Origin: Berkiella sp050247135
GTDB taxonomy: Bacteria; Pseudomonadota; Gammaproteobacteria; Berkiellales; Berkiellaceae
NCBI GenBank assembly: GCA_050247135.1
Contig: JBFWUT010000012.1
Span: 1-64,000 of the forward strand
Direction: 5' to 3'
Length of the DNA stretch: 64,000 nucleotides
Shown: in pieces, positions 43,216 through 52,242 of the stretch
Numbering within the stretch: position 1 is the stretch's first letter
How the letters are laid out: each line of letters opens with the position of its first letter
The notes under the pieces: generated by a model
Told to the model about the DNA's origin: nothing
Database searches by the model: none
The model's input: the letters and a program-made list of their open reading frames with translations, nothing else
Program-made: the position numbers and the translations under genes

Positions 43216-44145
43216 ATGTCATGGGCTGTATTTATTGCTATTGTGCTAGCATTGTTAATTTTTGATTTGGGTGTTTTGCACAAAGAAAACAGGGAGATAG
43301 GTGTTAAGGAAAGCCTATACACCAGCTTAGGGTACATTGTAGTCGGTTTACTATTCGGTGTTTGGATTTGGTTTAGCCAAGGTGCGCAAAAAGGTGCAGA
43401 ATATTTAACGGGATTTGCTATTGAAAAATCTCTTGCACTAGACAATATTTTTCTTATTTCACTGGTTTTTACCTATTTTGCAATACCAAGAAAATATCAA
43501 TATCGAATCCTATTCTGGGGGATTGTCGGTGTTATTTTTTTACGAGCCGTAATGATTGGCCTAGGGGCGGTATTGGTTGCTAAATTTGCTTGGATACTCT
43601 ATTTATTTGCAGTATTTTTAATTCTTACTGGTGTAAAAATGTTCTTTATTATTAACAACCTACCAGATATCAAATCAAATCCATTACTTCGGTTTATAAG
43701 AAGCCATTTTAATGTCACTAATGAAATCCACGGCCCGGATTTTTTTGTAAAAATTCATGACTCAGCGAGCAAACGTTCTACTTGGTATATGACACCACTA
43801 TTTTTAGCTCTTATCCTAATCGAATTCATGGATTTAATTTTTGCAGTAGATAGCGTTCCCGCGATTTTTGCCATAACAACTGATCCCTATATTGTTTATA
43901 CAAGTAACATCTTAGCAATTCTGGGTTTACGAGCTTTGTATTTTGCTTTAGATGCCTTAATTGTTAGGTTTAAGTATCTTAAATATGCTTTGGCAGCTTT
44001 ATTAGTATTTATTGGTAGTAAAATATTTATTGCTGAAATGCTTGATATGGCAAAATTTCCGCCATTAATCGCACTAGCTATCACATTTTCTATTCTTGCA
44101 TTAGGTGTTATATACTCGATTTATAAAACTCGAAAGCAAAGTTAA
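43216..44145 (+). CDS. TerC family integral membrane protein (Alx-like)
   Basis: A 309-residue membrane protein with nine or so helices. The family signatures are FDLGVLHKENREIGVKESL, EKSLALDNIFLISLVF, and IEFMDLIFAVDSVPAIFAITTDPYIVYTSNILAILGLRALYFAL, in which acidic residues line a proposed metal-ion path. TerC/Alx proteins are linked to tellurium resistance or Mn2+ export; the substrate here is unknown. It ends 4 bases into purK from the opposite side (shared TTAATTAA). Confidence 0.88.
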   Translation: MSWAVFIAIVLALLIFDLGVLHKENREIGVKESLYTSLGYIVVGLLFGVWIWFSQGAQKGAEYLTGFAIEKSLALDNIFLISLVFTYFAIPRKYQYRILFWGIVGVIFLRAVMIGLGAVLVAKFAWILYLFAVFLILTGVKMFFIINNLPDIKSNPLLRFIRSHFNVTNEIHGPDFFVKIHDSASKRSTWYMTPLFLALILIEFMDLIFAVDSVPAIFAITTDPYIVYTSNILAILGLRALYFALDALIVRFKYLKYALAALLVFIGSKIFIAEMLDMAKFPPLIALAITFSILALGVIYSIYKTRKQS

Positions 44146-45164
44146 TTAACTACAGTATAATGCCCCAGTTTTCTACCAGGCTTAGGCTCTTTTTTATAAT
44201 CATGGAAAAAGCACAAGTTGTCTTTTAAGAGCTCTTGCGGATTGAGCATAGTACCAATAATGTTATACATGGTAGCACGATATCGGGTGGCAGTATTTCC
44301 TAAAGGCAACCCCGTAATTGCTCGAATATGATTTTCAAATTGACTGGTAAAAGCACCCTCGATAGTCCAATGCCCACTGTTATGAACTCTCGGAGCTATT
44401 TCATTTGCCAAGAGATCATTCCCTATTTGAAAAAATTCAAAAGCTATACAACCAATGTATCCAAGATAATCAAGGATTAAATCAGTATACATTTTTGCTT
44501 TGTTGTAGATAGGATCATCAACGATATTCGTTGTTTTATGCAGAATGCCATCACTATGGGTATTTTCACAAAGATCGTAATAGGCTCTGTGGCCGGTTTT
44601 TGATATAACTGCAATAAGCGAAACCTCTCTTTCAAATGCAATAAATTTCTCACATACTGTATCAACTAATTGTGAATTATCAAGATTCAATAGTTGTTTT
44701 TCATTGGTTATTTTTATCAAGCCCCTCCCATCATAACCGTCTGTTCTTTTTTTGATAAAAAAAGGATAGTGATTAAACTTTGCAAAGTTAATCGCGTCGT
44801 CAATTGAATGAATGTGTTTATTAGGTGCGGTGGGGATCCCTAAATGATGAAAAAGTTGTTTTTCCAACAATTTGTCTTGGGTTAATTTTATAGCTTGAGA
44901 GTTAGGATAAGTGGTTTTATATGATTCTAAAAATTCGATGGTTTGATAGGGAATATTTTCGTTTTCGTAGGTGATAATATCACATTCTTTAGCAAATTTC
45001 TCTAGTTGAATATGATCTGAATATGAACCTTCAATAAACTCACCTAGGTTTTTTACTGAATTGGTTAATTTTTTATCATAGAATATAAAGTCAAATCCCA
45101 TAGGTATTGATGATAATGCTAACATTCTACTTAGTTGACCTGCACCCAAGATCCCTATCTTCAT
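44142..45164 (-). CDS. purK: 5-(carboxyamino)imidazole ribonucleotide synthase PurK
   Basis: A 340-residue ATP-grasp enzyme that uses ATP and bicarbonate to carboxylate AIR to N5-CAIR in purine synthesis. It shows MKIGILGAGQLSRMLALSS, FIKKRTDGYDGRGLIKI, and EIAPRVHNSGHWTIEG. It is the last gene of the dabB-dabA-DUF6671-purE-purK operon and overlaps purE by 4 bases. Linkage to a DIC transporter is unusual and fits its bicarbonate need. Confidence 0.95.
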   Translation of the reverse strand: MKIGILGAGQLSRMLALSSIPMGFDFIFYDKKLTNSVKNLGEFIEGSYSDHIQLEKFAKECDIITYENENIPYQTIEFLESYKTTYPNSQAIKLTQDKLLEKQLFHHLGIPTAPNKHIHSIDDAINFAKFNHYPFFIKKRTDGYDGRGLIKITNEKQLLNLDNSQLVDTVCEKFIAFEREVSLIAVISKTGHRAYYDLCENTHSDGILHKTTNIVDDPIYNKAKMYTDLILDYLGYIGCIAFEFFQIGNDLLANEIAPRVHNSGHWTIEGAFTSQFENHIRAITGLPLGNTATRYRATMYNIIGTMLNPQELLKDNLCFFHDYKKEPKPGRKLGHYTVVN

Positions 45165-45655
45165 GATAACTCCGGATAAAGATTGTTTAATACGACGCTG
45201 GTTTGTGATTGACGATATGCAATGAGTTCTTTGTCTATGTTGGTATATTTGTTAGCAAGGATCGACGCTGCTAATAAAGCTGAATTAATTGCACCACTTT
45301 TGCCTATCGCTAGCGTTCCAACGGGTACTCCGCCAGGCATTTGAGCGATGGAAAGCAAAGCATCCATTCCTTCTAACTTTGATGAAGGTATAGGCACACC
45401 TAAGACGGGTAATGTGGTTAAAGAAGAGAGCATCCCTGGCAAATGGGCAGCTCCCCCGGCACCAGCAATAATCACTTCAAAGCCTTGTTCTTTGGCTTTC
45501 GTGGCAAATTCAAATAATAAATGAGGTGTTCGGTGTGCAGAAACAACCTGCGTATGATATGAGATGTTTAGCTGTTGAAGAATTTCAATGGAGTGCTTCA
45601 TAATCTCCCAATCCGATAATGAACCATAAACGACAGCAACAAGACTTTTATTCAT
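45161..45655 (-). CDS. purE: 5-(carboxyamino)imidazole ribonucleotide mutase PurE
   Basis: A 164-residue class I PurE converting N5-CAIR to CAIR. It has VAVVYGSLSDWEIMKHSIEIL, VVSAHRTPHLLFEF, IIAGAGGAAHLPGMLSSLTTLPVLGVPI and the later MPGGVPVGTLAIGKSG. Length is typical (about 160-170). A 13-base gap separates it from the DUF6671 gene and a 4-base overlap links it to purK. Confidence 0.97.
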   Translation of the reverse strand: MNKSLVAVVYGSLSDWEIMKHSIEILQQLNISYHTQVVSAHRTPHLLFEFATKAKEQGFEVIIAGAGGAAHLPGMLSSLTTLPVLGVPIPSSKLEGMDALLSIAQMPGGVPVGTLAIGKSGAINSALLAASILANKYTNIDKELIAYRQSQTSVVLNNLYPELS

Positions 45656-45668
45656 TTTTTTACCTCAG

Positions 45669-46502
45669 TTAGGGATTACAAAAATTACAATAGGTTGGAG
45701 ATGCACTTGATAACTTATCATGTCTGGGCTTTATGATTTGGTAATCACAGCGTATACATTTTTCCACCATGTTAAGAAACAGAGCAGTTTCAGAATGGCA
45801 ATCAGAGCACGGCAGTCTCCCTAAATAATGTACTTCGCCAAAACCGTAGGTATGACACTTAGCACATACAGCTTGCAGTCGATTAACTAGTGCCATGGTT
45901 AATTCTTTGATCACATTCATTCGGGTGGGATTAAACATTGCTCGCATGTCAGTTTCTAGACGTATGGTATCCGAAATAGAAAACCCCTTGTTAATGGCCT
46001 CTTCTAATGCAGCAAGTGACGTTATCCCTTTAGCAATCACTTGATCATTTGCCATCTCGCGGACAATTAATGCATGCGATGGAAAAAGACAAGTTGAGAG
46101 GAAATCCTCATGGGGTTGATTTTTGGTAAACTCGCACATTATGTAATTTGTCTGATGGGTTTGTTTGGCGACAACAATTTCGATTTGATTTTTAAAGTCA
46201 ATAAACCCGATGAGCTCCTCATGCATCGGGGTAAAAGGTATCAATGGATGAGGTCCAAAACTTCCCTCGGTTGCGATGCCAAAATCGTAAGAGTACTGTT
46301 GCATTGCAATTTTAGCTTTGTGCAAGACCATGTTTTTGGGAGCCAAGAATCGCTCCTTTTCTCCGCTAAAAGTTCCGAACTGATCAGTGTCGTAATCCTT
46401 TGGTACAATAATTTCACATGCTAAATGGCTTCTCATGACAGGCGCAATAGCTAGTTGTTTGTCATGCATGGTGGCCAAAAGGATCTCTTTACCTTGTAAC
46501 AT
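45669..46502 (-). CDS. DUF6671-like protein with two C-terminal zinc ribbons
   Basis: A 277-residue protein. The N-terminal 200 residues are a conserved DUF6671-type domain (KEILLATMHDKQLAIAPVM, DYDTDQFGTFSGEKERFLAP, DFGIATEGSFGPHP); the C-terminal 70 residues hold four CxxC pairs (CAKC, CSDC, CIRC, CNFC), enough for two zinc ribbons. The function is unknown. It sits between dabA (10-base gap) and purE (13-base gap), so it is probably part of the bicarbonate/purine operon rather than a bystander. Confidence 0.75.
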   Translation of the reverse strand: MLQGKEILLATMHDKQLAIAPVMRSHLACEIIVPKDYDTDQFGTFSGEKERFLAPKNMVLHKAKIAMQQYSYDFGIATEGSFGPHPLIPFTPMHEELIGFIDFKNQIEIVVAKQTHQTNYIMCEFTKNQPHEDFLSTCLFPSHALIVREMANDQVIAKGITSLAALEEAINKGFSISDTIRLETDMRAMFNPTRMNVIKELTMALVNRLQAVCAKCHTYGFGEVHYLGRLPCSDCHSETALFLNMVEKCIRCDYQIIKPRHDKLSSASPTYCNFCNP

Positions 46503-46512
46503 GCTAAATTTC

Positions 46513-48726
46513 CTATGGATTGATTACATGCATATTGAGCCATTGATTTTCAAATAATGATTTAATTTGCGGTTGTCGCTTAAATACTTCGTTAAGTTGA
46601 GAATACTGAGCGTATATAATAACAAGCAGTTTCAAAGGCTCATGTACACGCTTGTCTCGAAAAAAAACCGATTGCAGAGGGAGCCCAATTTTTAAATCGT
46701 TTTGATTTCCCTCTATAACGCCAATTTTACTAACCACATTGTGGATTGCCTTATTGCCGGCGCCATAAATCTCAGGATCGGTTGAGCTGAAATAGTATTG
46801 AGCGTTAATCCAGTGCGCTACAATCATAGGCGCTGTTAGTATTCCCTCTAAAATATGAGCGTCAGGATCCAAGTCTGGTTCATAGGAGTGCAAAAAAACT
46901 CTGCCATCTAAATTAGCATTTTCACTTAGTCTTCGTGGTCCGATAATCATGGCAGCATTGTTTGCTAGGCTCCATTCAGGAATGAGTTCTGCATAGTGAA
47001 ACGCACGGTCTTGATAATGATTTTGGCCAGGTAACTTTGCTTGCCGTGCATTGGTTAATTCAATAAGGGCTTGCTTTATATCCTGCTCTATATGTTTTAA
47101 ATATTCTGTCGATGATGCTTGATCATATTGCAAATATAGTTCGTCAGTAGTGGTTTCATGACATGCTGCAATAAATTGTGTTTTAGAAGGAATATTTATT
47201 CCTTCGGTGATTAGTAATTCTCTTATACGTTTGCTGTTTAAAATTTCGCAGGTTAGTTTAGCATTGACAAACCCAGAATTACCTCCGCAAGCACCACATT
47301 CGAAGCTTGCATGAAATGGGTTGTTGGTTGTTTTTGCTTGGTGGCCGCAGATGATGACGGTTGGTGAAAAATGTCTACTTAAACCGGTTGTTTTAAGAAA
47401 TGAACTCATGTTTTTAGCAGTCTGTTCAATATTTTCAGGCGCTAAAAAAGGATTAGAATACGTACATTGTTTAGGTGCTTGTGTAGTTAATAATTTGGCA
47501 AAAAAAGTTTTTTTCAATAAAGTATAAAACATCCAATAGCCAACCATTTCAAAAAATGCAAATGCGCCAAATGACTTACTCTTACCTTCTTTAGTGACTT
47601 TATTTAAAAGTGAGCTTAGTCGGGAAAAAATGGAGTGTGAGGGGTGTGTTTTTACCGTAATCTCGGGCTCAACCAGTGCCGGAGACTGAAGCACACAGGT
47701 GTTGTTAGATGAATTTTCAAGAGCGAATATGGAGCCAAAAAAACCCGCGAAACCAAAGGTTTCGTAAGAGTTGGTCTTTTCTAAGTGACGACGTAACGGT
47801 TCTGAGCGTACATCAATACAAAAAACAAACTGAGCGAGAGGTTTTTTATTACGATAACTTTTGTTTTGCAAGCTTCTTACGATCGATTCTTGATACGTTA
47901 ACTCATAGGCCCTTTGCCAGATAAATAATATATCATTTTGAGAGTTTAAATTTTGAGATTGATAACTTACCGATAATACTTCGTTGTTTAATTTATACTG
48001 CTTTATTTGCAAATAACAACACCAAATAAGTACTATTTCTATTAAGCTAGCACGCTCTTTTACCAAAGGATTTGTTTTTCTAGTTCCCATCCATTTAATG
48101 AACCCGTGCCAGCCGATCAGTTGTGAAAATAGGAACTCGAACAATTTGGTTAGGTTTTCGGTTTTAATTTGCATCTGAGTAAGAATTGTTTGTAGGGCAT
48201 GTGTAGGTTCAGATGGTAAAAATCTCAAAATCTCGTAAGAATGATCACTATTTAAAATGGCTTCTTGCTTCCATTCTTCCCAAAGAGAGAATTTAGTGTT
48301 TCCGGCACAAGTTTTTATTTGATTCTCATCGAAATACCGACTGATGAAAAGCTGAAGGTTTTCAATAATCTCGTGGGGTATTTTTCTACTATTAACATAA
48401 TGTAACTCTTGATCATTTAAATTTCGATGCGCTTTGATGAATTCTGTAACATGCATGTTTGAAAATAAGTTATTTTCAGCCAATGCATTTTTTAATGATT
48501 CATTGGTAATTTTCCCTTGTGAGTAAAGTTGAATATATTCATCGATGCTCAAAAAGCCACTAACTGGAAAATGTTCGCGTATATCGTTTATGGCTGCTTT
48601 ATAGTGGTTGTCGGTTAAATCCCATAAGGGATTAATCGCAATTGAAGATTTTAGTGGCCAAACGATTGGTAAAATTTTACTTGCTTCGTTAATTGATTCT
48701 TCGATTGCCATGACTGAAATTATCAT
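46513..48726 (-). CDS. dabA: DabA (DUF2309) probable inorganic carbon transporter subunit
   Basis: A 737-residue peripheral protein of the DUF2309 family, the beta-carbonic-anhydrase-like half of the DAB inorganic-carbon pump. The zinc-ligand set is visible: C303 and D305 in QFVFCIDVRSE, then H462 in CGHQAK and C477 in FECGACGGN. The spacing of 15 between the last two matches characterised DabA. It is shorter than the founding proteins (about 830), mostly by trimmed loops. It overlaps dabB by 4 bases. With DabB it is expected to convert CO2 to bicarbonate vectorially using the cation gradient. Confidence 0.92.
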   Translation of the reverse strand: MIISVMAIEESINEASKILPIVWPLKSSIAINPLWDLTDNHYKAAINDIREHFPVSGFLSIDEYIQLYSQGKITNESLKNALAENNLFSNMHVTEFIKAHRNLNDQELHYVNSRKIPHEIIENLQLFISRYFDENQIKTCAGNTKFSLWEEWKQEAILNSDHSYEILRFLPSEPTHALQTILTQMQIKTENLTKLFEFLFSQLIGWHGFIKWMGTRKTNPLVKERASLIEIVLIWCCYLQIKQYKLNNEVLSVSYQSQNLNSQNDILFIWQRAYELTYQESIVRSLQNKSYRNKKPLAQFVFCIDVRSEPLRRHLEKTNSYETFGFAGFFGSIFALENSSNNTCVLQSPALVEPEITVKTHPSHSIFSRLSSLLNKVTKEGKSKSFGAFAFFEMVGYWMFYTLLKKTFFAKLLTTQAPKQCTYSNPFLAPENIEQTAKNMSSFLKTTGLSRHFSPTVIICGHQAKTTNNPFHASFECGACGGNSGFVNAKLTCEILNSKRIRELLITEGINIPSKTQFIAACHETTTDELYLQYDQASSTEYLKHIEQDIKQALIELTNARQAKLPGQNHYQDRAFHYAELIPEWSLANNAAMIIGPRRLSENANLDGRVFLHSYEPDLDPDAHILEGILTAPMIVAHWINAQYYFSSTDPEIYGAGNKAIHNVVSKIGVIEGNQNDLKIGLPLQSVFFRDKRVHEPLKLLVIIYAQYSQLNEVFKRQPQIKSLFENQWLNMHVINP

Positions 48727-50867
48727 AAGGTACCTGTGTTGCTGCTAAATAGCCCAAAATAGATATTGCAAAAAATTATACTTACAAAAATGATATGAGC
48801 CTGGATTTTTCTATTACTGTTTATCTCATGCGTCTCTTGCAAGTTAAAAACATGGTCTTGCAGGGTGTGAAGGACCGTAACAGCAAGTAGAATATTGGCA
48901 AACATCAAACCGATAATCATAGGCATGTTGGAAGTAGCGCTAGATAGCAGATTTAACCAAAAAATAAAACTAGCTGTACCTGGGATCCCAACGATTAAAA
49001 ATAGTGAAATTGCTAAGTAAGTTCCAAATAGAGACAATCTATTTTTTAAAGATTGTTGACGGTTTTGTCTAGAATAAGTAGATTGACTCAGAAGCCAGAG
49101 TAAGCCCATAAAAACAGACAAAAGGCAAAAGGTTAGCTCTAAGTTAGGTATTTTAAGATTGTTATAGGAGATGGCTAGTAAGTTAATATGGGTGATGCTC
49201 AATAGCAAAACAAGATCAAACAGATTTTTCGCTCTGTTGGCCATTAACAGACACAATACAAGCTCCGTCATTAACAGATAGTTACAAATTGACGAAGGGA
49301 TATATGAAGCCATTTTTGCAAAGATTAATGCGGGTACTAAAAGTAAAGCAGCGATAGAAAAATACTTTGTTACCGAATTTTCAAATAAGAACAGATTTAA
49401 CCAATCGCCGACCAACCTAATAGGTTTGAGTATATATCGTCGTGATTGAGTTTCAATTTGTAAGAGCTTAATAACATGATAGCGTAATTTTTTCACCCAG
49501 TTCGATTTGGCTTTTGCTAGTGTGAGGTTAAACGAAGAAGCTAAATATAAAACGATAGTAATCGCACACAGGATAAATTCAAAATTTTTGTTAATTAATG
49601 CTAACTTTGGTATTTCAAGCCAGAACTCAAATAGGTTAAGCAAGCCAAAGTAGCCGATTAGGATTGCCTGAATAACTGTCAATATGATTATTTTATCTAC
49701 CAATTCATGATTTTTAATAACCGTATTGATCATTTGGTGCAAAGTAATTCCAATAAAAGTCGCAATTAATAAGCTGGTTTGATTAGGTCTAAATGCAAGG
49801 AATGCCAGAGAGAATATTATGAATGTTAGCAATGCGGATTGGATGAATTGATTGAAGGTGTTGTCATTTTTAGTATGATTATTCTCTGCAAACAAATCAT
49901 CTCCGGCATTCAAAAACAAAGCAGCTTTGTAAAAGCCATGGGCTATTAGGTGAAATACAGCAGCTGCGAAGCAACCGAGTGCGCTTTGTATGAGCATGTA
50001 ACCCATTTGACCCATTGTAGAATAGGCCAGCTTTTTCTTTATATCCGATTGTAACTGCTTAAAGAGGCTTCCAACCAACATCGAAGACAGTCCAACACAT
50101 AAAATGATATAGGGAACCAAGCTTACTTGAGTGAATACCCCTGAAAGACGCGCGAGCAAAATACCACCAGCATTAATAACGCCTGCGTGCATAAGGGCTG
50201 AAACAGGGGTTGGTGTTTGCATGGTATCGGGTAACCAAAAATGAAAAGGAAATTGCGCTGATTTTGTCATGATTGCGACAAATACCAGACACAGTATTAA
50301 GCTATGAGCATTTAAGTTGAAAGATAGGATCTTAAGCTGCTTGGAGGTGATCAAGGCTAATTCGTGGTACTCAGAAGTGCTATATAACTGGTAGCAGAGG
50401 ATGATCGCTACTAAAAAGCATATGTCGCCTATTCGATTGATGATGAATTTTTTTTTGGCTGCACGATTGGCATCACTTTGATAATGATAGTGATTGAGTA
50501 ATAGGTAGAGGTTAAATCCTATCCATTGCCAAGCAACAAAGGCAGTAAGTAGATTACTTGCCATGATAAAAGCAATGACCGAACCTATAGTCAGCATCAT
50601 TTGAAAGATAAAGCGTGTTCTGGTCGTATCAGATAGCAAATATCTTTGTGAGTAACAGAGCACAATGCTGCCCAAGGATATGACCACAACCAGCATAATA
50701 AAGGCGAGGGGATCAAGCATAAATCCGATTTTCAAAAAAGGCTCTGCTGATGAAAAATACAAAGAAGGAGACTCACGATAAGTTAATCCGGCGAAACTTA
50801 ATGCGAGGAACCCAAAGATTAAGGGAATTAGCCCCTGAAAAAAGTTATTTGACTGGATGTATTTCAT
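48723..50867 (-). CDS. dabB: DabB, NuoL/MrpA-like membrane subunit of the DAB carbon pump
   Basis: A 714-residue proton- or sodium-channelling membrane protein of the NADH-quinone oxidoreductase subunit L family. About 16 helices are predicted, with VVISLGSIVLCYSQRYL, KSAQFPFHFWLPDTMQTPTPVSALMHAGVINAGG and KKKLAYSTMGQMGYMLIQSALG as the antiporter-like core. The stand-alone gene beside dabA, not in a nuo operon, marks it as DabB. AGGAC precedes the ATG. Its start is divergent from the LysR gene with 94 bases between. Confidence 0.92.
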   Translation of the reverse strand: MKYIQSNNFFQGLIPLIFGFLALSFAGLTYRESPSLYFSSAEPFLKIGFMLDPLAFIMLVVVISLGSIVLCYSQRYLLSDTTRTRFIFQMMLTIGSVIAFIMASNLLTAFVAWQWIGFNLYLLLNHYHYQSDANRAAKKKFIINRIGDICFLVAIILCYQLYSTSEYHELALITSKQLKILSFNLNAHSLILCLVFVAIMTKSAQFPFHFWLPDTMQTPTPVSALMHAGVINAGGILLARLSGVFTQVSLVPYIILCVGLSSMLVGSLFKQLQSDIKKKLAYSTMGQMGYMLIQSALGCFAAAVFHLIAHGFYKAALFLNAGDDLFAENNHTKNDNTFNQFIQSALLTFIIFSLAFLAFRPNQTSLLIATFIGITLHQMINTVIKNHELVDKIIILTVIQAILIGYFGLLNLFEFWLEIPKLALINKNFEFILCAITIVLYLASSFNLTLAKAKSNWVKKLRYHVIKLLQIETQSRRYILKPIRLVGDWLNLFLFENSVTKYFSIAALLLVPALIFAKMASYIPSSICNYLLMTELVLCLLMANRAKNLFDLVLLLSITHINLLAISYNNLKIPNLELTFCLLSVFMGLLWLLSQSTYSRQNRQQSLKNRLSLFGTYLAISLFLIVGIPGTASFIFWLNLLSSATSNMPMIIGLMFANILLAVTVLHTLQDHVFNLQETHEINSNRKIQAHIIFVSIIFCNIYFGLFSSNTGTL

Positions 50868-50961
50868 CGATCTTGTCCTGCTGATTAGATGGTTGAAGTA
50901 TGGTGAAAGCTATGCATAATGTATAATTTATATTATTTATATAATTCATCATTTTTAAATT
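50868..50961. promoter_or_regulatory. divergent control region of lysR and the dab-pur operon
   Basis: A 94-base, very AT-rich region between dabB and the LysR gene. It contains a perfect inverted repeat ATTAT-N4-ATAAT (50932-50945) and a further AT-rich run ATGCATAATGTATAAT (50912-50927), a plausible place for LysR-type T-N11-A operators and both promoters. No -35 element is clear. Confidence 0.45.
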
Positions 50962-51867
50962 ATGAATGTCACCCTTCATCAGCTAAGAGTTTTTGGCCAA
51001 GTCGTGCGCTGTCAAAGCGTCACCAAAGCTGCCGTGCAAATGCACATGACGCAGCCAGCTGTTTCTAACATCATACGCACTCTAGAAAATCAGGTAGCCG
51101 CTCCGGTTATTGAAATACTGCATAAAAAATTGTACGTCACGGAAGCGGGAAAAATTTTAATGGCTACCTTTGAGCAAATTGAAAGCCAATTAGAGGAAGC
51201 GACATCCCGTCTGAATTTGTTAAAAGGCAATATGGTTGGCACGATTAAAATAGCGACTGTCTCTACTGCAAAGTATTTTGTGCCCAGATTGCTCGGTGCT
51301 TTCAAATCAGAATACCCAGGAATTCATATTGAACTCAAAGTTAAAAACCGCCATGAAATTATAGAGCGGCTTAATCAAAACTTGGATGATTTCGTTATCA
51401 TGAGCCAATTGCCAATGCTGTCATCGATTGAGCATCATGATTTTTTTGAAGATGAGCTGGTTGTTGCTGCTGGGTATCAACATCCTAAGAGCAAAATTAA
51501 ATCGCTTTCTCTTAAGATGCTAGTAGATGAATCTTGGTTAATACGTGAATTAGGCTCGGGCACGCGTATAGTAATGGAAAGTATTTTTAAGAAATATCGT
51601 CTAAAGCCCAACATCCAGATGGAAATTGATAACAATGAATCGATAAAACAAGCCATTATTGGCAATATTGGTATTTCAATTTTGTCACATCAAAGTATTC
51701 AAATCGAGCAAAAGGCTGGACTGATTAAAATACTAGACGTAACAGGGTTTCCTGTTCGCCACAAATGGCACCTCGTAAAAAGTAAAGGCAAAAAACTACC
51801 GATTATTGCTCAAAAGTTTTATGATTTCGTTCGTACCCATCCCAATTTAGAAGAGTTTAGTCCTTAA
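50962..51867 (+). CDS. LysR-family transcriptional regulator (CbbR/CynR-like)
   Basis: A 301-residue regulator with an N-terminal winged helix (MNVTLHQLRVFGQVVRCQSVTKAAVQMHMTQPAVSNIIRTLENQV) and a C-terminal substrate-binding half (about 90-290). The opening and the VGTIKIATVSTAKYFVPRLLGAF segment resemble CbbR-type regulators, which respond to carbon-fixation intermediates. LysR regulators often sit divergently from DAB operons and sense inorganic-carbon status. Its ligand is not visible. Confidence 0.88.
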   Translation: MNVTLHQLRVFGQVVRCQSVTKAAVQMHMTQPAVSNIIRTLENQVAAPVIEILHKKLYVTEAGKILMATFEQIESQLEEATSRLNLLKGNMVGTIKIATVSTAKYFVPRLLGAFKSEYPGIHIELKVKNRHEIIERLNQNLDDFVIMSQLPMLSSIEHHDFFEDELVVAAGYQHPKSKIKSLSLKMLVDESWLIRELGSGTRIVMESIFKKYRLKPNIQMEIDNNESIKQAIIGNIGISILSHQSIQIEQKAGLIKILDVTGFPVRHKWHLVKSKGKKLPIIAQKFYDFVRTHPNLEEFSP

Positions 51868-51893
51868 GTATTGGTATAAGGACTTTTCGTAAA

Positions 51894-52106
51894 TCATAGG
51901 CTTGGACGCTTCAATGGCAAGGGGCTGTCACCTAAAATACTTTTTGTATAAGCGATTAAGCTCTTGGTTTCATTCTTGCCTATTCTTCGCCATTTAAAGG
52001 TGTCAGTTTGGTCATGGCTGGGATCCTTTACCACTTGAGGCACAACAGGGGGCAAATGAGTTGGCCTTTTATCAAATAAAATGTGGGGTTTGAGTGTGCG
52101 TTCCAT
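51894..52106 (-). CDS. possible small hypothetical protein
   Basis: A 70-residue open frame ending in a basic LPLKRPSL tail, with a Pro-rich start. No Shine-Dalgarno is clear and no family is recognised, but the frame does not merely shadow another gene: the region is otherwise empty between lysR and pilU. Moderate to low support. Confidence 0.4.
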   Translation of the reverse strand: MERTLKPHILFDKRPTHLPPVVPQVVKDPSHDQTDTFKWRRIGKNETKSLIAYTKSILGDSPLPLKRPSL

Positions 52107-52125
52107 CTGACTATTCTAGCGGCAT

Positions 52126-52185
52126 CCTGGAATAGTTAAGACTATTCTGGTGTTCATCCCAGATTAGTCGAGACTATTTTGGGAT
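52126..52185. repeat. pair of tandem degenerate palindromes
   Basis: Two consecutive imperfect palindromes. The first (52126-52150) has the core GAATAGT-TAAG-ACTATTC with flanking CCTG/CTGG. The second (52156-52185) has ATCCCAGATTAGTC-GA-GACTATTTTGGGAT-like arms (three mismatches). Both share the ACTATT core and CATCC(C/T) start, so they look like two copies of one repeat. A third ACTATTC lies at 52110. Confidence 0.5.
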
Positions 52186-52242
52186 CAATCTCAGTATGGC
52201 GTGGTCTAACTTATTGAAAAAAGATGAGATTATGGTTTTAAT

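Noticed and set aside
44142..44145. Shared TTAATTAA at terC and purK as a regulatory site
   Set aside because: It is simply the overlap of two convergent stop codons, without other signal.
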